Assembly: GCF_002939475.1 (NCBI RefSeq)
Contig: NZ_PKFQ01000001.1
Span: 2,170,001-2,234,000 of the forward strand
DNA: 64,000 nucleotides
Direction of reading: 5' to 3'
From: Streptomyces cinnamoneus
Lineage (GTDB): Bacteria > Actinomycetota > Actinomycetes > Streptomycetales > Streptomycetaceae
A program made the position numbers and the translations under genes. This document shows positions 8,864 through 18,448 of this stretch, in pieces (position 1 is the stretch's first letter; every line of letters begins with the position of its first letter). The notes under the pieces were generated by a model. The model searched no databases and was not told the DNA's origin. It saw only the letters and a list, made by a program, of their open reading frames with translations.

Positions 8864-9535
8864 TCAGCCGAAGTGCGGCTCGGCGTGCATCTCCCACGCC
8901 AGCAGTTCGGCGGAGCCGATCGCTTCGGCCTCCACGTCCACGGCGTCCGTCAGCCGTGCGGCGTCCCCTTCGCGCAGCACCTCGCCGGCCGTGCGCACGG
9001 CGCCGCGCACCACGTGCACGTACAGCCACGGCGCGTCCGGCAGCGCCGTGCGCTCGCCGTCGCGCAGGCGCCGCACGTGCAGCACGGCGTCCGCGCGCTC
9101 CAGCGCGTAGGGGGTGCCGTCGGCGATGCCCCGCACCACCTCGTACGAGGGATCGCCGCCGAATTCGGATGGAGTCAGCCACATCTGGACGAAACGCAAG
9201 GGAACGGACCCGGCGTTGCGCTCGACGTGACGGACGCCGGAACCCGCGCTGAGCCGCTGGAGGTCGCCCGGGCGTACGGTGACCACATGGCCGGCGGAGT
9301 CCTCGTGGGCGAGCTCACCCTCCACGACCCAGGTGACGATCTCCACGTCCCGGTGCGGGTGCTCGGCGAAGCCCGCGCCTCCCGCCAGCCGCTCCTCGTT
9401 ACAGGCCGCGAGCGGGCCGAAGCGGACGTTGTCGGGGTCGTAGAAGCCGGAGAAGGAGAAGGCGTGCCGGGTCTCGATGCCGGCCTCCGGATCACCGCCC
9501 CGGAAGCGCTCCGCGGCCCGCTGCACGTACGTCAT
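8864..9535 (-). CDS. Pirin family protein (bicupin)
   Basis: 223 residues with the pirin N-terminal cupin: the metal ligands sit in HPHRDVEIVTWVVEGELAH and the later SAGSGVRHVERN segment. The C-terminal cupin half is degenerate, as is usual in short pirins. Family members bind iron; some have quercetinase activity and others act as regulators, so the function here is open. It is convergent with the serine hydrolase. The ATG follows TACGGT by 6 nt with no ribosome site, suggesting a leaderless message. Confidence 0.88.
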   Translation of the reverse strand: MTYVQRAAERFRGGDPEAGIETRHAFSFSGFYDPDNVRFGPLAACNEERLAGGAGFAEHPHRDVEIVTWVVEGELAHEDSAGHVVTVRPGDLQRLSAGSGVRHVERNAGSVPLRFVQMWLTPSEFGGDPSYEVVRGIADGTPYALERADAVLHVRRLRDGERTALPDAPWLYVHVVRGAVRTAGEVLREGDAARLTDAVDVEAEAIGSAELLAWEMHAEPHFG

Positions 9536-9615
9536 CGGCCCACCGTAGCCCGGCGAAGCGCCCCACAGGGGTCCCGGCGGCCCCGCACCCCACCCGAATA
9601 AGGCAGGCTTGTCCC

Positions 9616-10791
9616 GTGCCCGAACCAGCTGCCCGTACCCCGCATCCGCACAGCGCCACCCTGCGCAACCTGGAGAAGTCCTCCGGAACGCTGGCCGCCG
9701 CGGCCATCGCCCGGATGGACGCCCAGTTGCCGTGGTACCGGGCGATGCCCCCGGAGAACCGCTCCTGGATCGGCCTGGTGGCCCAGGCCGGCATCGCCGC
9801 GTTCACGGAGTGGTTCCGGCACCCGGAGACGCCGCAGGCCATCAGCACGGACGTGTTCGGCACGGCTCCCCGCGAGCTGACCCGGGCGATCACCCTGCGC
9901 CAGACCGTGGAGATGGTGCGCACCACCATCGAGGTCATGGAGTCGGCGATCGACGAGGTGGCCGCCCCGGGCGACACCTCGGCGCTGCGCGAGGCGCTGC
10001 TGGTGTACGCCCGGGAGATCGCCTTCGCCACCGCCCAGGTCTACGCCCAGGCCGCCGAGGCCCGCGGCGCCTGGGACGCCCGGCTGGAGTCGCTGGTGGT
10101 CAACGCGGTGCTGTCGGGCGAGGCCGACGAGGGTGCGCTGTCGCGGGCGGCCGCGCTGGGCTGGAACTCCCCCGAGCACGTGTGCGTCGTGCTGGGCACG
10201 GCCCCGAACGGGGACAGCGAGCTGACGGTCGAGGCGATCCGCCGGGCCGCGCGGCACGCCAAGGCGCAGGTCCTGACCGGGGTGCTCGGCGACCGGCTGG
10301 TGGTGATCGCGGGCGGCTCGGACAATCCCCTCCAGGCGGCGAAGGCGCTGATCGGCCCGTTCGCCGCGGGCCCGGTGGTGGCCGGCCCGGTGGTGGGCGA
10401 CCTGCTGGCCGCGACCCGGTCCGCGGCCGCCGCCGCGGCGGGCCTGAAGGCCTGCGCCGCCTGGCCGGACGCGCCCCGGCCCGTGCTCGCCGACGACCTC
10501 CTGCCGGAGCGGGCGATGGCCGGCGACCCGGTCGCCCGGGAACAGCTGGTGGAGGAGATCTACAGACCGCTGGAGGAGGCGGGCTCGGCACTCCTGGAGA
10601 CGCTGAGCGTCTACCTGGAGCAGGCGAGCAGCCTGGAGGGGGCGGCACGCATGTTGTTCGTCCACCCCAACACCGTGCGATACCGGCTTCGACGTGTGAC
10701 CGACGTCACCGGCTGGTCACCCTCCGATGTCCGGTCGGCCTTCACCCTGCGGATCGCACTGATCCTCGGCCGTCTGGCCGACGCGGAGTGA
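9616..10791 (+). CDS. fasR: FasR-type PucR-family activator of fatty acid synthesis
   Basis: 391-residue regulator with a GGDEF-like middle segment and a C-terminal PucR helix-turn-helix (ARMLFVHPNTVRYRLRRV) that marks the CdaR/PucR family. Its position directly before fabD matches fasR of Streptomyces, whose product binds the fabD promoter and activates the fabDHPF operon, linking membrane lipid synthesis to growth. The GTG at 9616 is the only reasonable start. A 17-bp dyad 14 bp beyond its stop is the likely binding site. The symbol rests on family plus synteny. Confidence 0.9.
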   Translation: MPEPAARTPHPHSATLRNLEKSSGTLAAAAIARMDAQLPWYRAMPPENRSWIGLVAQAGIAAFTEWFRHPETPQAISTDVFGTAPRELTRAITLRQTVEMVRTTIEVMESAIDEVAAPGDTSALREALLVYAREIAFATAQVYAQAAEARGAWDARLESLVVNAVLSGEADEGALSRAAALGWNSPEHVCVVLGTAPNGDSELTVEAIRRAARHAKAQVLTGVLGDRLVVIAGGSDNPLQAAKALIGPFAAGPVVAGPVVGDLLAATRSAAAAAAGLKACAAWPDAPRPVLADDLLPERAMAGDPVAREQLVEEIYRPLEEAGSALLETLSVYLEQASSLEGAARMLFVHPNTVRYRLRRVTDVTGWSPSDVRSAFTLRIALILGRLADAE

Positions 10792-10804
10792 CATCCCTAC
10801 GCTT

Positions 10805-10821
10805 TTGTTGAGGGTCAACAA
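10805..10821. promoter_or_regulatory. Candidate FasR operator in fabD promoter
   Basis: TTGTTGA-ggg-TCAACAA, perfect 7-bp arms with a 3-bp spacer, lies between fasR and fabD. No good -35/-10 pair is seen next to it, as expected where an activator is needed. Published work describes FasR binding in this promoter; that this dyad is the exact site is inferred. Confidence 0.6.
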
Positions 10822-10889
10822 TTCCCCTGACGGTTCTTCGTCCCTGTCCCCACGGGTGGGCGATGCCGTCCCCGAGAGAGAGTGTGAGA

Positions 10890-11846
10890 GTGCTCGTACT
10901 CGTCGCCCCCGGCCAGGGCGCTCAGACGCCCGGCTTCCTGACCCCCTGGCTCGACCTCCCCGGTGTCTCGGACCGTCTCACCGAGTGGTCCTCCGCCATC
11001 GGTCTGGACCTCGTCCACTACGGCACGAACGCCGGCGACGACGAGATCCGTGACACCGCGGTCGCCCAGCCGCTGCTCGTGGCGTCCGCCCTGGTCTCCG
11101 CCCGTCAGCTGTTCGCCGGCCCGGACGACTTCTCCCGCGTCGTGGGCGCGGCCGCCGGCCACAGCGTCGGCGAGCTGGCCGCCGCCGCGCTGACGGGGGT
11201 GCTCTCCGAGCGTTCCGTCATGGAGCTGGTCCGCCGGCGCGGGCTGGCCATGGCCGAGGCCGCGGCCGTCACCGAGACCGGCATGGCCGCGCTGCTCGGC
11301 GGCGAGCCGGACGTCGTGCTCCCGCACCTGGAGCGCCTCGGCCTGACCCCGGCGAACGTCAACGGGGCGGGCCAGATCGTGGCCGCCGGCACCAAGGAGC
11401 AGCTGGAGGCGCTCGCCGCGGAGAAGCCCGAGGGCACCCGCAAGGTCGTGGCGCTGAAGGTGGCGGGCGCGTTCCACACCCACCACATGGCTCCGGCCGT
11501 CTCCGCCCTGGAGAGCGCCGTCCGCGAGCTGAGCCCCGCCGACCCGCACACGGCCTACGTCTCCAACAAGGACGGCCGCGTCGTCTCCGACGGCCGGGAG
11601 GTCGTCGCCCGGCTGGTGGGCCAGGTGGCCAACCCGGTCCGCTGGGACCAGTGCATGGAGACCTTCAAGGAGCTCGGCGTCACCGCGATCATCGAGGTCG
11701 CCCCCGGCGGCACCCTGGTGGGCCTGGCCAAGCGCGCCCTGCCGGGCGTCCGTACCCTCGCGCTCAAGTCCCCGGACAACCTCGAGGCCGCTCGCGAGCT
11801 GATCGCCGAGTACGCCTCCGACGCCGCCGGGTCCCCGGCCGAATAA
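10890..11846 (+). CDS. fabD: Malonyl-CoA:ACP malonyltransferase
   Basis: 318-residue cytoplasmic enzyme that moves malonyl from CoA to the acyl carrier protein and feeds chain elongation. The nucleophile is Ser92 in AGHSVGELAAA; the catalytic His is in AFHTHHM (about 196), and QGAQ is present near the N-terminus. I choose GTG 10890, giving the family N-terminus MLVLVAPGQGAQ, with a GAGAGAG run upstream as ribosome site. It is first in fabD-fabH-acpP-fabF, with 13 bp to fabH. In Streptomyces this FabD also serves polyketide synthases. Confidence 0.97.
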   Translation: MLVLVAPGQGAQTPGFLTPWLDLPGVSDRLTEWSSAIGLDLVHYGTNAGDDEIRDTAVAQPLLVASALVSARQLFAGPDDFSRVVGAAAGHSVGELAAAALTGVLSERSVMELVRRRGLAMAEAAAVTETGMAALLGGEPDVVLPHLERLGLTPANVNGAGQIVAAGTKEQLEALAAEKPEGTRKVVALKVAGAFHTHHMAPAVSALESAVRELSPADPHTAYVSNKDGRVVSDGREVVARLVGQVANPVRWDQCMETFKELGVTAIIEVAPGGTLVGLAKRALPGVRTLALKSPDNLEAARELIAEYASDAAGSPAE

Positions 11847-11859
11847 GGAGCCCGAGAGC

Positions 11860-12864
11860 ATGACCGCGACCATCAAGCCCGCCAAGGGCGCTCCGTACGC
11901 GCGCATCATGGGCGTGGGCGGCTACCGCCCCACGCGGGTGGTGCCGAACGAGGAGATCCTCAAGCACATCGACTCCTCGGACGAGTGGATCCGCTCCCGG
12001 TCGGGCATCGCCACGCGCCACTGGGCCGGCCCGGAGGAGACCGTGGCCGCCATGTCCGTCGAGGCGGCCGGCAAGGCCATCGCGGACGCGGGCATCACTC
12101 CCGAGCAGGTCGGTGCCGTGATCGTCTCGACGGTCTCGCACTTCAAGCAGACCCCGGCCATCGCCACCGAGATCGCCCACCGGATCGGCGCGGGCAAGCC
12201 CGCCGCCTTCGACATCTCGGCCGGCTGTGCGGGCTTCGGCTACGGCCTGACGCTCGCCAAGGACATGGTGACCGGCGGCTCGGCGGAGTACGCGCTGGTC
12301 ATCGGCGTGGAACGGCTCTCCGACCTGACCGACCTGAAGGACCGGGCGACGGCCTTCCTGTTCGGCGACGGCGCGGGTGCCGTGGTGGTCGGTCCCTCGA
12401 ACCAGCCGGCCATCGGCCCGATCGTCTGGGGCTCGGAGGGCGACAAGGCCGAGACCATCAAGCAGACGGTCGCCTGGGACGTCTACCGCGAGGAGACCGA
12501 CGTCCGTTTCCCGGCCATCACCCAGGAGGGTCAGGCGGTCTTCCGCTGGGCCGTCTTCGAGATGGCGAAGATCGCCCAGCAGGCGCTGGACGAGGCCGGG
12601 GTGCACCCTGACGACCTGGACGTCTTCATCCCGCACCAGGCGAACATGCGCATCATCGATTCGATGGTGAAGACCCTCAAACTGCCGGAGAACGTCACCG
12701 TCGCCCGCGACGTGGAGACCACGGGCAACACCTCCGCGGCCTCCATCCCGCTGGCCATGGAGCGGCTTCTGGCCACCGGGGCGGCGAAGAGCGGGGACAC
12801 CGCGCTCCTCATCGGGTTCGGGGCGGGTCTCGTGTACGCCGCCACGGTCGTTACCCTCCCCTAG
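11860..12864 (+). CDS. fabH: 3-oxoacyl-ACP synthase III
   Basis: 334-residue initiating condensing enzyme; it joins acetyl- or branched acyl-CoA starters to malonyl-ACP, so it sets the iso/anteiso pattern of membrane lipids. The catalytic triad is visible as Cys123 (SAGCAGF), His259 (IPHQANMR) and Asn290 (TGNTSAAS). Start ATG 11860 has AAGGAG 10 nt upstream. It is the second gene of the fab operon. Its stop codon abuts a long stem-loop that precedes acpP. Confidence 0.97.
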   Translation: MTATIKPAKGAPYARIMGVGGYRPTRVVPNEEILKHIDSSDEWIRSRSGIATRHWAGPEETVAAMSVEAAGKAIADAGITPEQVGAVIVSTVSHFKQTPAIATEIAHRIGAGKPAAFDISAGCAGFGYGLTLAKDMVTGGSAEYALVIGVERLSDLTDLKDRATAFLFGDGAGAVVVGPSNQPAIGPIVWGSEGDKAETIKQTVAWDVYREETDVRFPAITQEGQAVFRWAVFEMAKIAQQALDEAGVHPDDLDVFIPHQANMRIIDSMVKTLKLPENVTVARDVETTGNTSAASIPLAMERLLATGAAKSGDTALLIGFGAGLVYAATVVTLP

Positions 12865-12905
12865 GCGAGATCCGCCGGCACCCGGTGCCGGTCGCGGACC
12901 TCGCC
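12864..12905 (+). promoter_or_regulatory. Long stem-loop between fabH and acpP
   Basis: Three stacked pairings form one hairpin that begins at the last base of the fabH stop: GGCGAG (12864-12869) with CTCGCC (12900-12905), TCCGC (12871-12875) with GCGGA (12894-12898), and CGGCAC (12876-12881) with GTGCCG (12885-12890). There is no U-tract. It could be a partial terminator, an RNase processing site or a 3'-end stabiliser. Confidence 0.6.
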
Positions 12906-12961
12906 GCACCGCAGTTCCCTTAATCAGCAGCACATCGCACATGCATAGAAGGAGCGCCACC

Positions 12962-13210
12962 ATGGCTCACACCCAGGAGCAGATCGTCGAGGGTCTCGCC
13001 GAGATCGTCAACGAGATCGCCGGCATCCCGACCGAGGACGTCAAGCTGGACAAGTCCTTCACCGACGACCTGGACGTCGACTCGCTGTCCATGGTCGAGG
13101 TCGTCGTGGCCGCCGAGGAGCGCTTCGACGTGAAGATCCCCGACGAGGACGTCAAGAACCTGAAGACCGTCGGCGACGCCGCGGACTACATCCTCAAGCA
13201 CCAGGCCTGA
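12962..13210 (+). CDS. acpP: Acyl carrier protein of fatty acid synthesis
   Basis: 82-residue acidic four-helix protein that carries the growing acyl chain on 4'-phosphopantetheine. The attachment site is Ser41 in DVDSLSM. Start ATG 12962 has AAGGAG 8 nt upstream; a start at 12941 would overlap that ribosome site. The 97-bp gap from fabH is long for this operon and holds a stem-loop; a second stem-loop follows the gene. ACP is needed in large excess over the enzymes, so these structures may help uncouple its mRNA level. Confidence 0.97.
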   Translation: MAHTQEQIVEGLAEIVNEIAGIPTEDVKLDKSFTDDLDVDSLSMVEVVVAAEERFDVKIPDEDVKNLKTVGDAADYILKHQA

Positions 13211-13222
13211 TCCAGCGCTCGT

Positions 13223-13240
13223 CGCCACCCGGTGGTGGCG
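13223..13240 (+). promoter_or_regulatory. Stem-loop between acpP and fabF
   Basis: CGCCACC-cggt-GGTGGCG, a perfect 7-bp stem with a tetraloop, begins 12 nt after the acpP stop and ends 33 nt before fabF. There is no U-tract. Together with the structure at 12864-12905 it brackets acpP. Confidence 0.5.
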
Positions 13241-13273
13241 GTTCCAGCACCTCTACACGTGGAGACAATTCCT

Positions 13274-14536
<1,263 letters not shown>

Positions 14537-14555
14537 TCCCACCTCGTACCACGGG

Positions 14556-14599
14556 CGAAGGGCCCGCCCCGGCTGAGAGAAGCCGGGGCGGGCCCTTCG
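14556..14599 (+). terminator. Strong hairpin terminator of fab operon
   Basis: A perfect 19-bp stem with a 6-nt gagaga loop begins 20 nt after the fabF stop. It has no U-tract, as is normal for high-GC actinomycetes. It also lies 24 bp from the stop of the convergent oxidoreductase gene and may serve both. Confidence 0.88.
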
Positions 14600-14623
14600 T
14601 CCGTTCACGCCTCGCGCGGCGGG

Positions 14624-15508
14624 CTACTCCTCGAAGCTGGCGAAGTACGACGCCGCCATGTCCTCGTCGCCGTGGCCCTGCTCGACCGCCCGGCGGAACC
14701 GCTCCGCGCCCGCCGCCGCCACGTCCAGGCGCACCCCGGCGGCCCGCCCCGCCTCGACGATGAGCCGGGCGTCCTTCTCGGCCGTGGTGGTGGCGAAGGA
14801 GGGCGGCGTGAGGGCGCCGTCCAGCAGCAGCCCGGCCTTGGCCCTCAGGTAGCCCATGTCGAGGGGGCCGCCCGCCACGGCGTCCAGGAACTGCTCGGGC
14901 CGCACCGCGAGGCCCTCGGCCAGCGCGAGGGCCTCGGCGGTGCCGTGGGTGACGGCCAGGATCCAGCTGTTGACGACGAGCTTGAGGCGGGTGGCGGCGC
15001 CGGTCGCGGCGTCGTCGCCGACCCAGACGGTCCGGGCGCCGACGGCGTCGAAGACGGGGGCCACGACGGTGCGGACGTCCTCGGGCCCCGCCGCGAGGAC
15101 CGTGAGCCTGCCCTCCTCCGCCGGCTGCCGGGTGCCCAGGACGGGGGCGTCGACCAGGGTGAGGCCCCGCTCGCGGGCGAAGGCGGCGAGGTCGCCGAAG
15201 CCGTCGAGGCCGGCGGTGGCGGACTGCGCCCAGACCGTGCCCGGACGCAGGCCCGGGGCGGCGGCGCGCATGGCGTCGAGGGTGGCCGGCGCGTCGTACA
15301 GCATCGTGACGACGACGTCGGCGTCGCGGACCGCCGCGGCGGGCGTGTCCTCGACGCCGACGCCGTGGGCGGCCAGCGGCTCGGCCTTCTCGCGGCTGCG
15401 GTTCCAGGCGCGCACGGACAGCCCGGCGCGGGCGAGGTTGCGGGCCATGGCGGCGCCCATGATCCCGGTACCGAGGACGGCGACTGAGGTCGTACGTGTT
15501 TCCGACAT
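14624..15508 (-). CDS. NAD(P)-dependent oxidoreductase, 3-hydroxyisobutyrate dehydrogenase/imine reductase-like
   Basis: 294 residues with an N-terminal Rossmann fold (LGTGIMGAAMARNLA, from residue 11) and the helical C-terminal domain of the beta-hydroxyacid dehydrogenase family. The catalytic-lysine helix region reads TRLKLVVNSW. Members reduce or oxidise beta-hydroxy acids, glyoxylate/succinic semialdehyde or imines; the substrate is not deducible. The ATG at 15508 lies 7 nt after TAGCGT without a ribosome site, so it is probably leaderless. Its promoter contains a MerR-type operator matching the one at 8.0 kb, which suggests control by that regulator. Confidence 0.88.
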   Translation of the reverse strand: MSETRTTSVAVLGTGIMGAAMARNLARAGLSVRAWNRSREKAEPLAAHGVGVEDTPAAAVRDADVVVTMLYDAPATLDAMRAAAPGLRPGTVWAQSATAGLDGFGDLAAFARERGLTLVDAPVLGTRQPAEEGRLTVLAAGPEDVRTVVAPVFDAVGARTVWVGDDAATGAATRLKLVVNSWILAVTHGTAEALALAEGLAVRPEQFLDAVAGGPLDMGYLRAKAGLLLDGALTPPSFATTTAEKDARLIVEAGRAAGVRLDVAAAGAERFRRAVEQGHGDEDMAASYFASFEE

Positions 15509-15515
15509 GGCTGTG

Positions 15516-15546
15516 ACGCTAGGTGTTGGAGTGCGCTCCAGGGCAA
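15516..15546 (-). promoter_or_regulatory. Second MerR-type promoter, 19-bp spacer
   Basis: On the minus strand TTGCCC (15546-15541) and TAGCGT (15521-15516) are separated by exactly 19 bp, and the spacer holds TGGAG-tgcg-CTCCA. The -10 box, spacer length and GGAGTGCRCTCC core match the operator at 7988-8018. This is a likely second target of the MerR protein at 7486-7941. Confidence 0.65.
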
Positions 15547-15567
15547 GACGCGGCCGGGGGCCGGGGG

Positions 15568-16062
15568 TCAGACCACCTGGTGCAGCCATCGCACCGGCGC
15601 GCCCTCGCCGGCGTAGCGGAAGGGCTCCAGCTCGTCGTCCCAGGGCTTGCCGAGCAGCTTGGCGAGCTCGGCCGGGAGGTCGGTCTCGCCCTTGTCGGCG
15701 CGGCAGAGCGCGGCCCGCAGCCGGTCCTCGGGGATGAGGATGTCGCCGTGCATGCCGGTGACGGCGTGGAAGATCCCCAGGTCGGGGGTGGAGCTGTAGC
15801 GCTCGCCCTCGGCGGTGGCGCAGGGTTCGGCGGTCACTTCGAAGCGCAGCAGGTGCCAGCCGCGCAGCGCGGAGGCGAGCTTGGAGGCGGTGCCGGGCTG
15901 GCCCTGCCAGGAGAACTCGGAGCGCCAGGTGCCGGGCGCGGCGGGCTGCCGGATCCAGTCGAGGGCGACCCGGACGCCGAGGACACCCGCCACGGCCCAT
16001 TCGACGTGGGGGCAGAGCGCGCGGGGCGCGGAGTGGACGAACAGAACTCCACGTGTCGTCAC
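15568..16062 (-). CDS. DUF3145 domain protein
   Basis: 164-residue conserved actinobacterial protein of unknown function, regularly found beside the fab operon. It begins VTTRGVLFVHSAPRALCPHVEW; the GTG at 16062 is preceded by GGAGGT, which decides the start over a longer frame to 16170. No membrane segment, metal motif or known catalytic motif is visible. It reads away from the lipoprotein gene at 16382 across a 319-bp gap. Linkage to fatty acid genes hints at a lipid-related role, but that is inference only. Confidence 0.88.
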   Translation of the reverse strand: MTTRGVLFVHSAPRALCPHVEWAVAGVLGVRVALDWIRQPAAPGTWRSEFSWQGQPGTASKLASALRGWHLLRFEVTAEPCATAEGERYSSTPDLGIFHAVTGMHGDILIPEDRLRAALCRADKGETDLPAELAKLLGKPWDDELEPFRYAGEGAPVRWLHQVV

Positions 16063-16381
16063 CGGGACCTCCAGTGCGGTTCGAGGTTCACCTTCCCCAG
16101 CGGCCTCGCAGCCGTACCGGTCCCGCCCGGGACAGCAGCAGACTTTCTGTCCCAAGGGCCACTCCCGCACCAGCTCCCGAGGTTACCAACAGTAAACACC
16201 ATCGTGAGCAATTCTCCTGAAAAAGGACAGGATGTGACGTGTTGTGATTTCGCGGGGTCGCGGTACGAAACTTGGCGGACGTACCTGATCACCCGGAAGA
16301 AAAGCTACCGTGCGGGAACCGCGCAAGGGTGACGTACCGTCGGTCCGGAAGAGATATCACCCGGCCGGAGGGGGAAGAACC
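16063..16381. other. 319-bp divergent intergenic region
   Basis: Promoter region shared by the DUF3145 gene and the lipoprotein esterase. It is less GC-rich than its surroundings around 16180-16250. Two TGTGA repeats 10 bp apart occur at 16233-16247, and a GGAGGGGG ribosome site precedes 16382. No open frame with coding character is seen. Confidence 0.6.
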
Positions 16382-17272
16382 ATGGGCGCGAGCAGGCGGC
16401 GCGGTCCGTACGGGGGCGTGCGGGCCGCCGTGAGGGCGGCCGGGGCGGCGCTCGCACTCGCACTCCTCGCCACGGGCTGCGACGACGGCGGCACGGAGGG
16501 CAAGTCGGCCGCGCCGAGCCCCCCGCGCTCGGCCTGGAACACCCACCCCCGGTCCATCGCCTCCCTCGGCGACTCCATCACGCGCGGCTTCGACGCCTGC
16601 TCCGTGCTCGAGGACTGCCCCGAGGCGTCCTGGGCCACCGGCACCCGGGTCGACAGCCTCGCCCGGCGGCTGCTGGCCTCCCCGCAGACCAGCAGCTGGA
16701 ACTACGCCAAGACCGGTGCGCGCATGGCGGACCTGCCCGGTCAGATGCGCTCGGCCATAGCCCAGAAGCCCCAGCTGGTGACCGTGCTCCTCGGCGCCAA
16801 CGACGCCTGCCGGGCGAACGTGGCCGCCATGACGCCGGTCGCCGACTTCCGCACGGACTTCGAGGGCGCGATGCGCCAGCTCCGCCTGGAGCTGCCGAAG
16901 ACCCAGGTGTACGTGGCCGGCGTGCCGGACCTGATGCGGCTGTGGTCGGAGGGCCACAAGAACATGATCGGCCGGCAGGTCTGGAAGCTGGGCTCCATCT
17001 GTCCGTCGATGCTGCACGACTCCGAGTCGACCGACGAGGCGAGCGCGGCCCGCCGCGTCCAGGTCGACCAGCGGGTCCGCGAGTACAACGCCGTCCTCAA
17101 GGACGTCTGCTCGCGGGACGAGCTGTGCCGCTTCGACGACACCGTGCACGGCTACGGCTTCACGGGCCAGGAGCTGAGCAAGTGGGACTGGTTCCACCCC
17201 AGCCAGAAGGGCCAGGGGCAGCTGGCCGCCATGGCCTACCGCACGATCACCGCCGAGAACCCCGCCGCGTAG
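16382..17272 (+). CDS. SGNH/GDSL hydrolase lipoprotein
   Basis: 296 residues. A lipoprotein signal ends in LLATGC, with Cys33 as the lipid-modified residue, so the enzyme is tethered outside the membrane. The SGNH blocks are clear: GDSIT (nucleophile Ser65), LLGANDAC, and DWFHPS (Asp269 and His272). The family contains esterases, lipases and acetylhydrolases; the substrate is unknown. ATG 16382 follows GGAGGGGGAAG. A hairpin terminator lies 14 nt after the stop. Confidence 0.9.
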   Translation: MGASRRRGPYGGVRAAVRAAGAALALALLATGCDDGGTEGKSAAPSPPRSAWNTHPRSIASLGDSITRGFDACSVLEDCPEASWATGTRVDSLARRLLASPQTSSWNYAKTGARMADLPGQMRSAIAQKPQLVTVLLGANDACRANVAAMTPVADFRTDFEGAMRQLRLELPKTQVYVAGVPDLMRLWSEGHKNMIGRQVWKLGSICPSMLHDSESTDEASAARRVQVDQRVREYNAVLKDVCSRDELCRFDDTVHGYGFTGQELSKWDWFHPSQKGQGQLAAMAYRTITAENPAA

Positions 17273-17286
17273 CGGTCCGGTGGAGC

Positions 17287-17318
17287 GGGGGCGGGACCTG
17301 TCAGGTGGCCCCGCCCCC
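17287..17318 (+). terminator. Hairpin terminator after SGNH hydrolase
   Basis: GGGGGCGGG (17287-17295) pairs with CCCGCCCCC (17310-17318). The loop itself holds ACCT-gtc-AGGT, giving a nested stem. There is no U-tract. The rest of 17273-17552 shows no gene. Confidence 0.75.
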
Positions 17319-17552
17319 GGGAGCGGCCGGCCCGGCCCGCCGCCGGTCGCGGACGCGAACCGCGCGCGGCCGCCCGTACCCTCGCCCCGGGCAGCCGGCG
17401 CCCGTCCGCCTCCCGGCGGCCGGCCAGGCCTCGGCCGAGGGCGGACCGCGGAAGATCCGCGATCGCCCTCTGCCCCGCACGGTAGCGGATGAAGCGACCG
17501 TTGCCCCAAGCGAGTTCACCCGTCACGGGGACAACTGCCCTTCTCACGCGGC

Positions 17553-18383
17553 TCACTCGGTGCTGTCGCGGTGGGAACGCAGGCCCACGCCCAGGATGCC
17601 GTCCCAGTCCGTCAGCTCCTCCACCAGCGGATGCGCGGACCCCTTGCCCTCCAGGCCGAGCACCAGGCCGGCCTCCTTGACCTTGCCCCTGCCGCGCTCG
17701 GGGTTCTCCTCCGACGACGGCCGCGCGTCGATCCGCACGTCCGTCACCCGGAAGCCGCGCTGGGTGCACAGCTCCAGCACCCGGGCCAGCAGCCCCCGCC
17801 GGGTCCGGTAGAACAGCCGCAGCTCCACGCGGTGGGTGGTGGACGGCGCGGCCGGCAGCCGCCGGGTGACCAGCGGGAAGCCGCGCACGACCAGGAAGTG
17901 CACCAGGGCCGCGGCGACGCCCAGCAGCGGCAGCCCCCCGCCGCAGGCCATGCCGATGGCGCAGGTCAGCCAGATGGTCGCGGCCGTGGTCAGGCCGCGC
18001 ACCGCGTCCCGGCGGACGAAGATCAGGCCGCCGCCGATGAAGCCGATGCCCGACACGATCTGCGCGGCCACCCGCGACCCGTCCAGCCGCGCGTCGGCCA
18101 CCCCGGACAGCGCGCCGAAGCCGTGGATGGACACCTCCATGAACAGCGCGCTGCCGACCCCCACCAGCGTGTGGGTGCGCAGACCGGCGCTCTTCTGCTG
18201 CAACTCGCGCTCCATGCCGATGAGCGAGGAGAGCAGCAGGGCCATGGCCAACTCGGCGTACTGCCGGGCCCCTTGGCCGTTGCCCGGATCGAACAGCGGG
18301 GCGGCGTGCACTCTTCCGGCGGATATGAACGGGCCCGTGAGGAGCTCCACTATGTCCATCTGGCCATTGTGGCCGAAATCCAT
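17553..18383 (-). CDS. MgtC/SapB family membrane protein
   Basis: 276 residues. Four to five N-terminal membrane helices carry the MgtC signature (SSLIGMERELQQKSAGLRTHTLVGVGSAL, then GIGFIGGGLIF and GLTTAATIWL). They are followed by a soluble ACT-like C-terminal domain of about 90 residues. Family proteins are linked to low-magnesium growth and inhibition of F-type ATPase in pathogens; in soil actinomycetes the role is unknown. The start is uncertain between ATG 18383 and ATG 18359; neither has a good ribosome site. Confidence 0.87.
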   Translation of the reverse strand: MDFGHNGQMDIVELLTGPFISAGRVHAAPLFDPGNGQGARQYAELAMALLLSSLIGMERELQQKSAGLRTHTLVGVGSALFMEVSIHGFGALSGVADARLDGSRVAAQIVSGIGFIGGGLIFVRRDAVRGLTTAATIWLTCAIGMACGGGLPLLGVAAALVHFLVVRGFPLVTRRLPAAPSTTHRVELRLFYRTRRGLLARVLELCTQRGFRVTDVRIDARPSSEENPERGRGKVKEAGLVLGLEGKGSAHPLVEELTDWDGILGVGLRSHRDSTE

Positions 18384-18448
18384 GGTTCTAGAAGGGAGAT
18401 GGCCGCCCTCTAGGCACCAATGCCACCCCGGTGATTGGCTTCGGTCCC

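Noticed and set aside
18359..18383. MgtC start at the internal ATG instead of the first ATG
   Set aside because: Neither ATG has a ribosome site, so the longer form was kept and the doubt noted in the entry.
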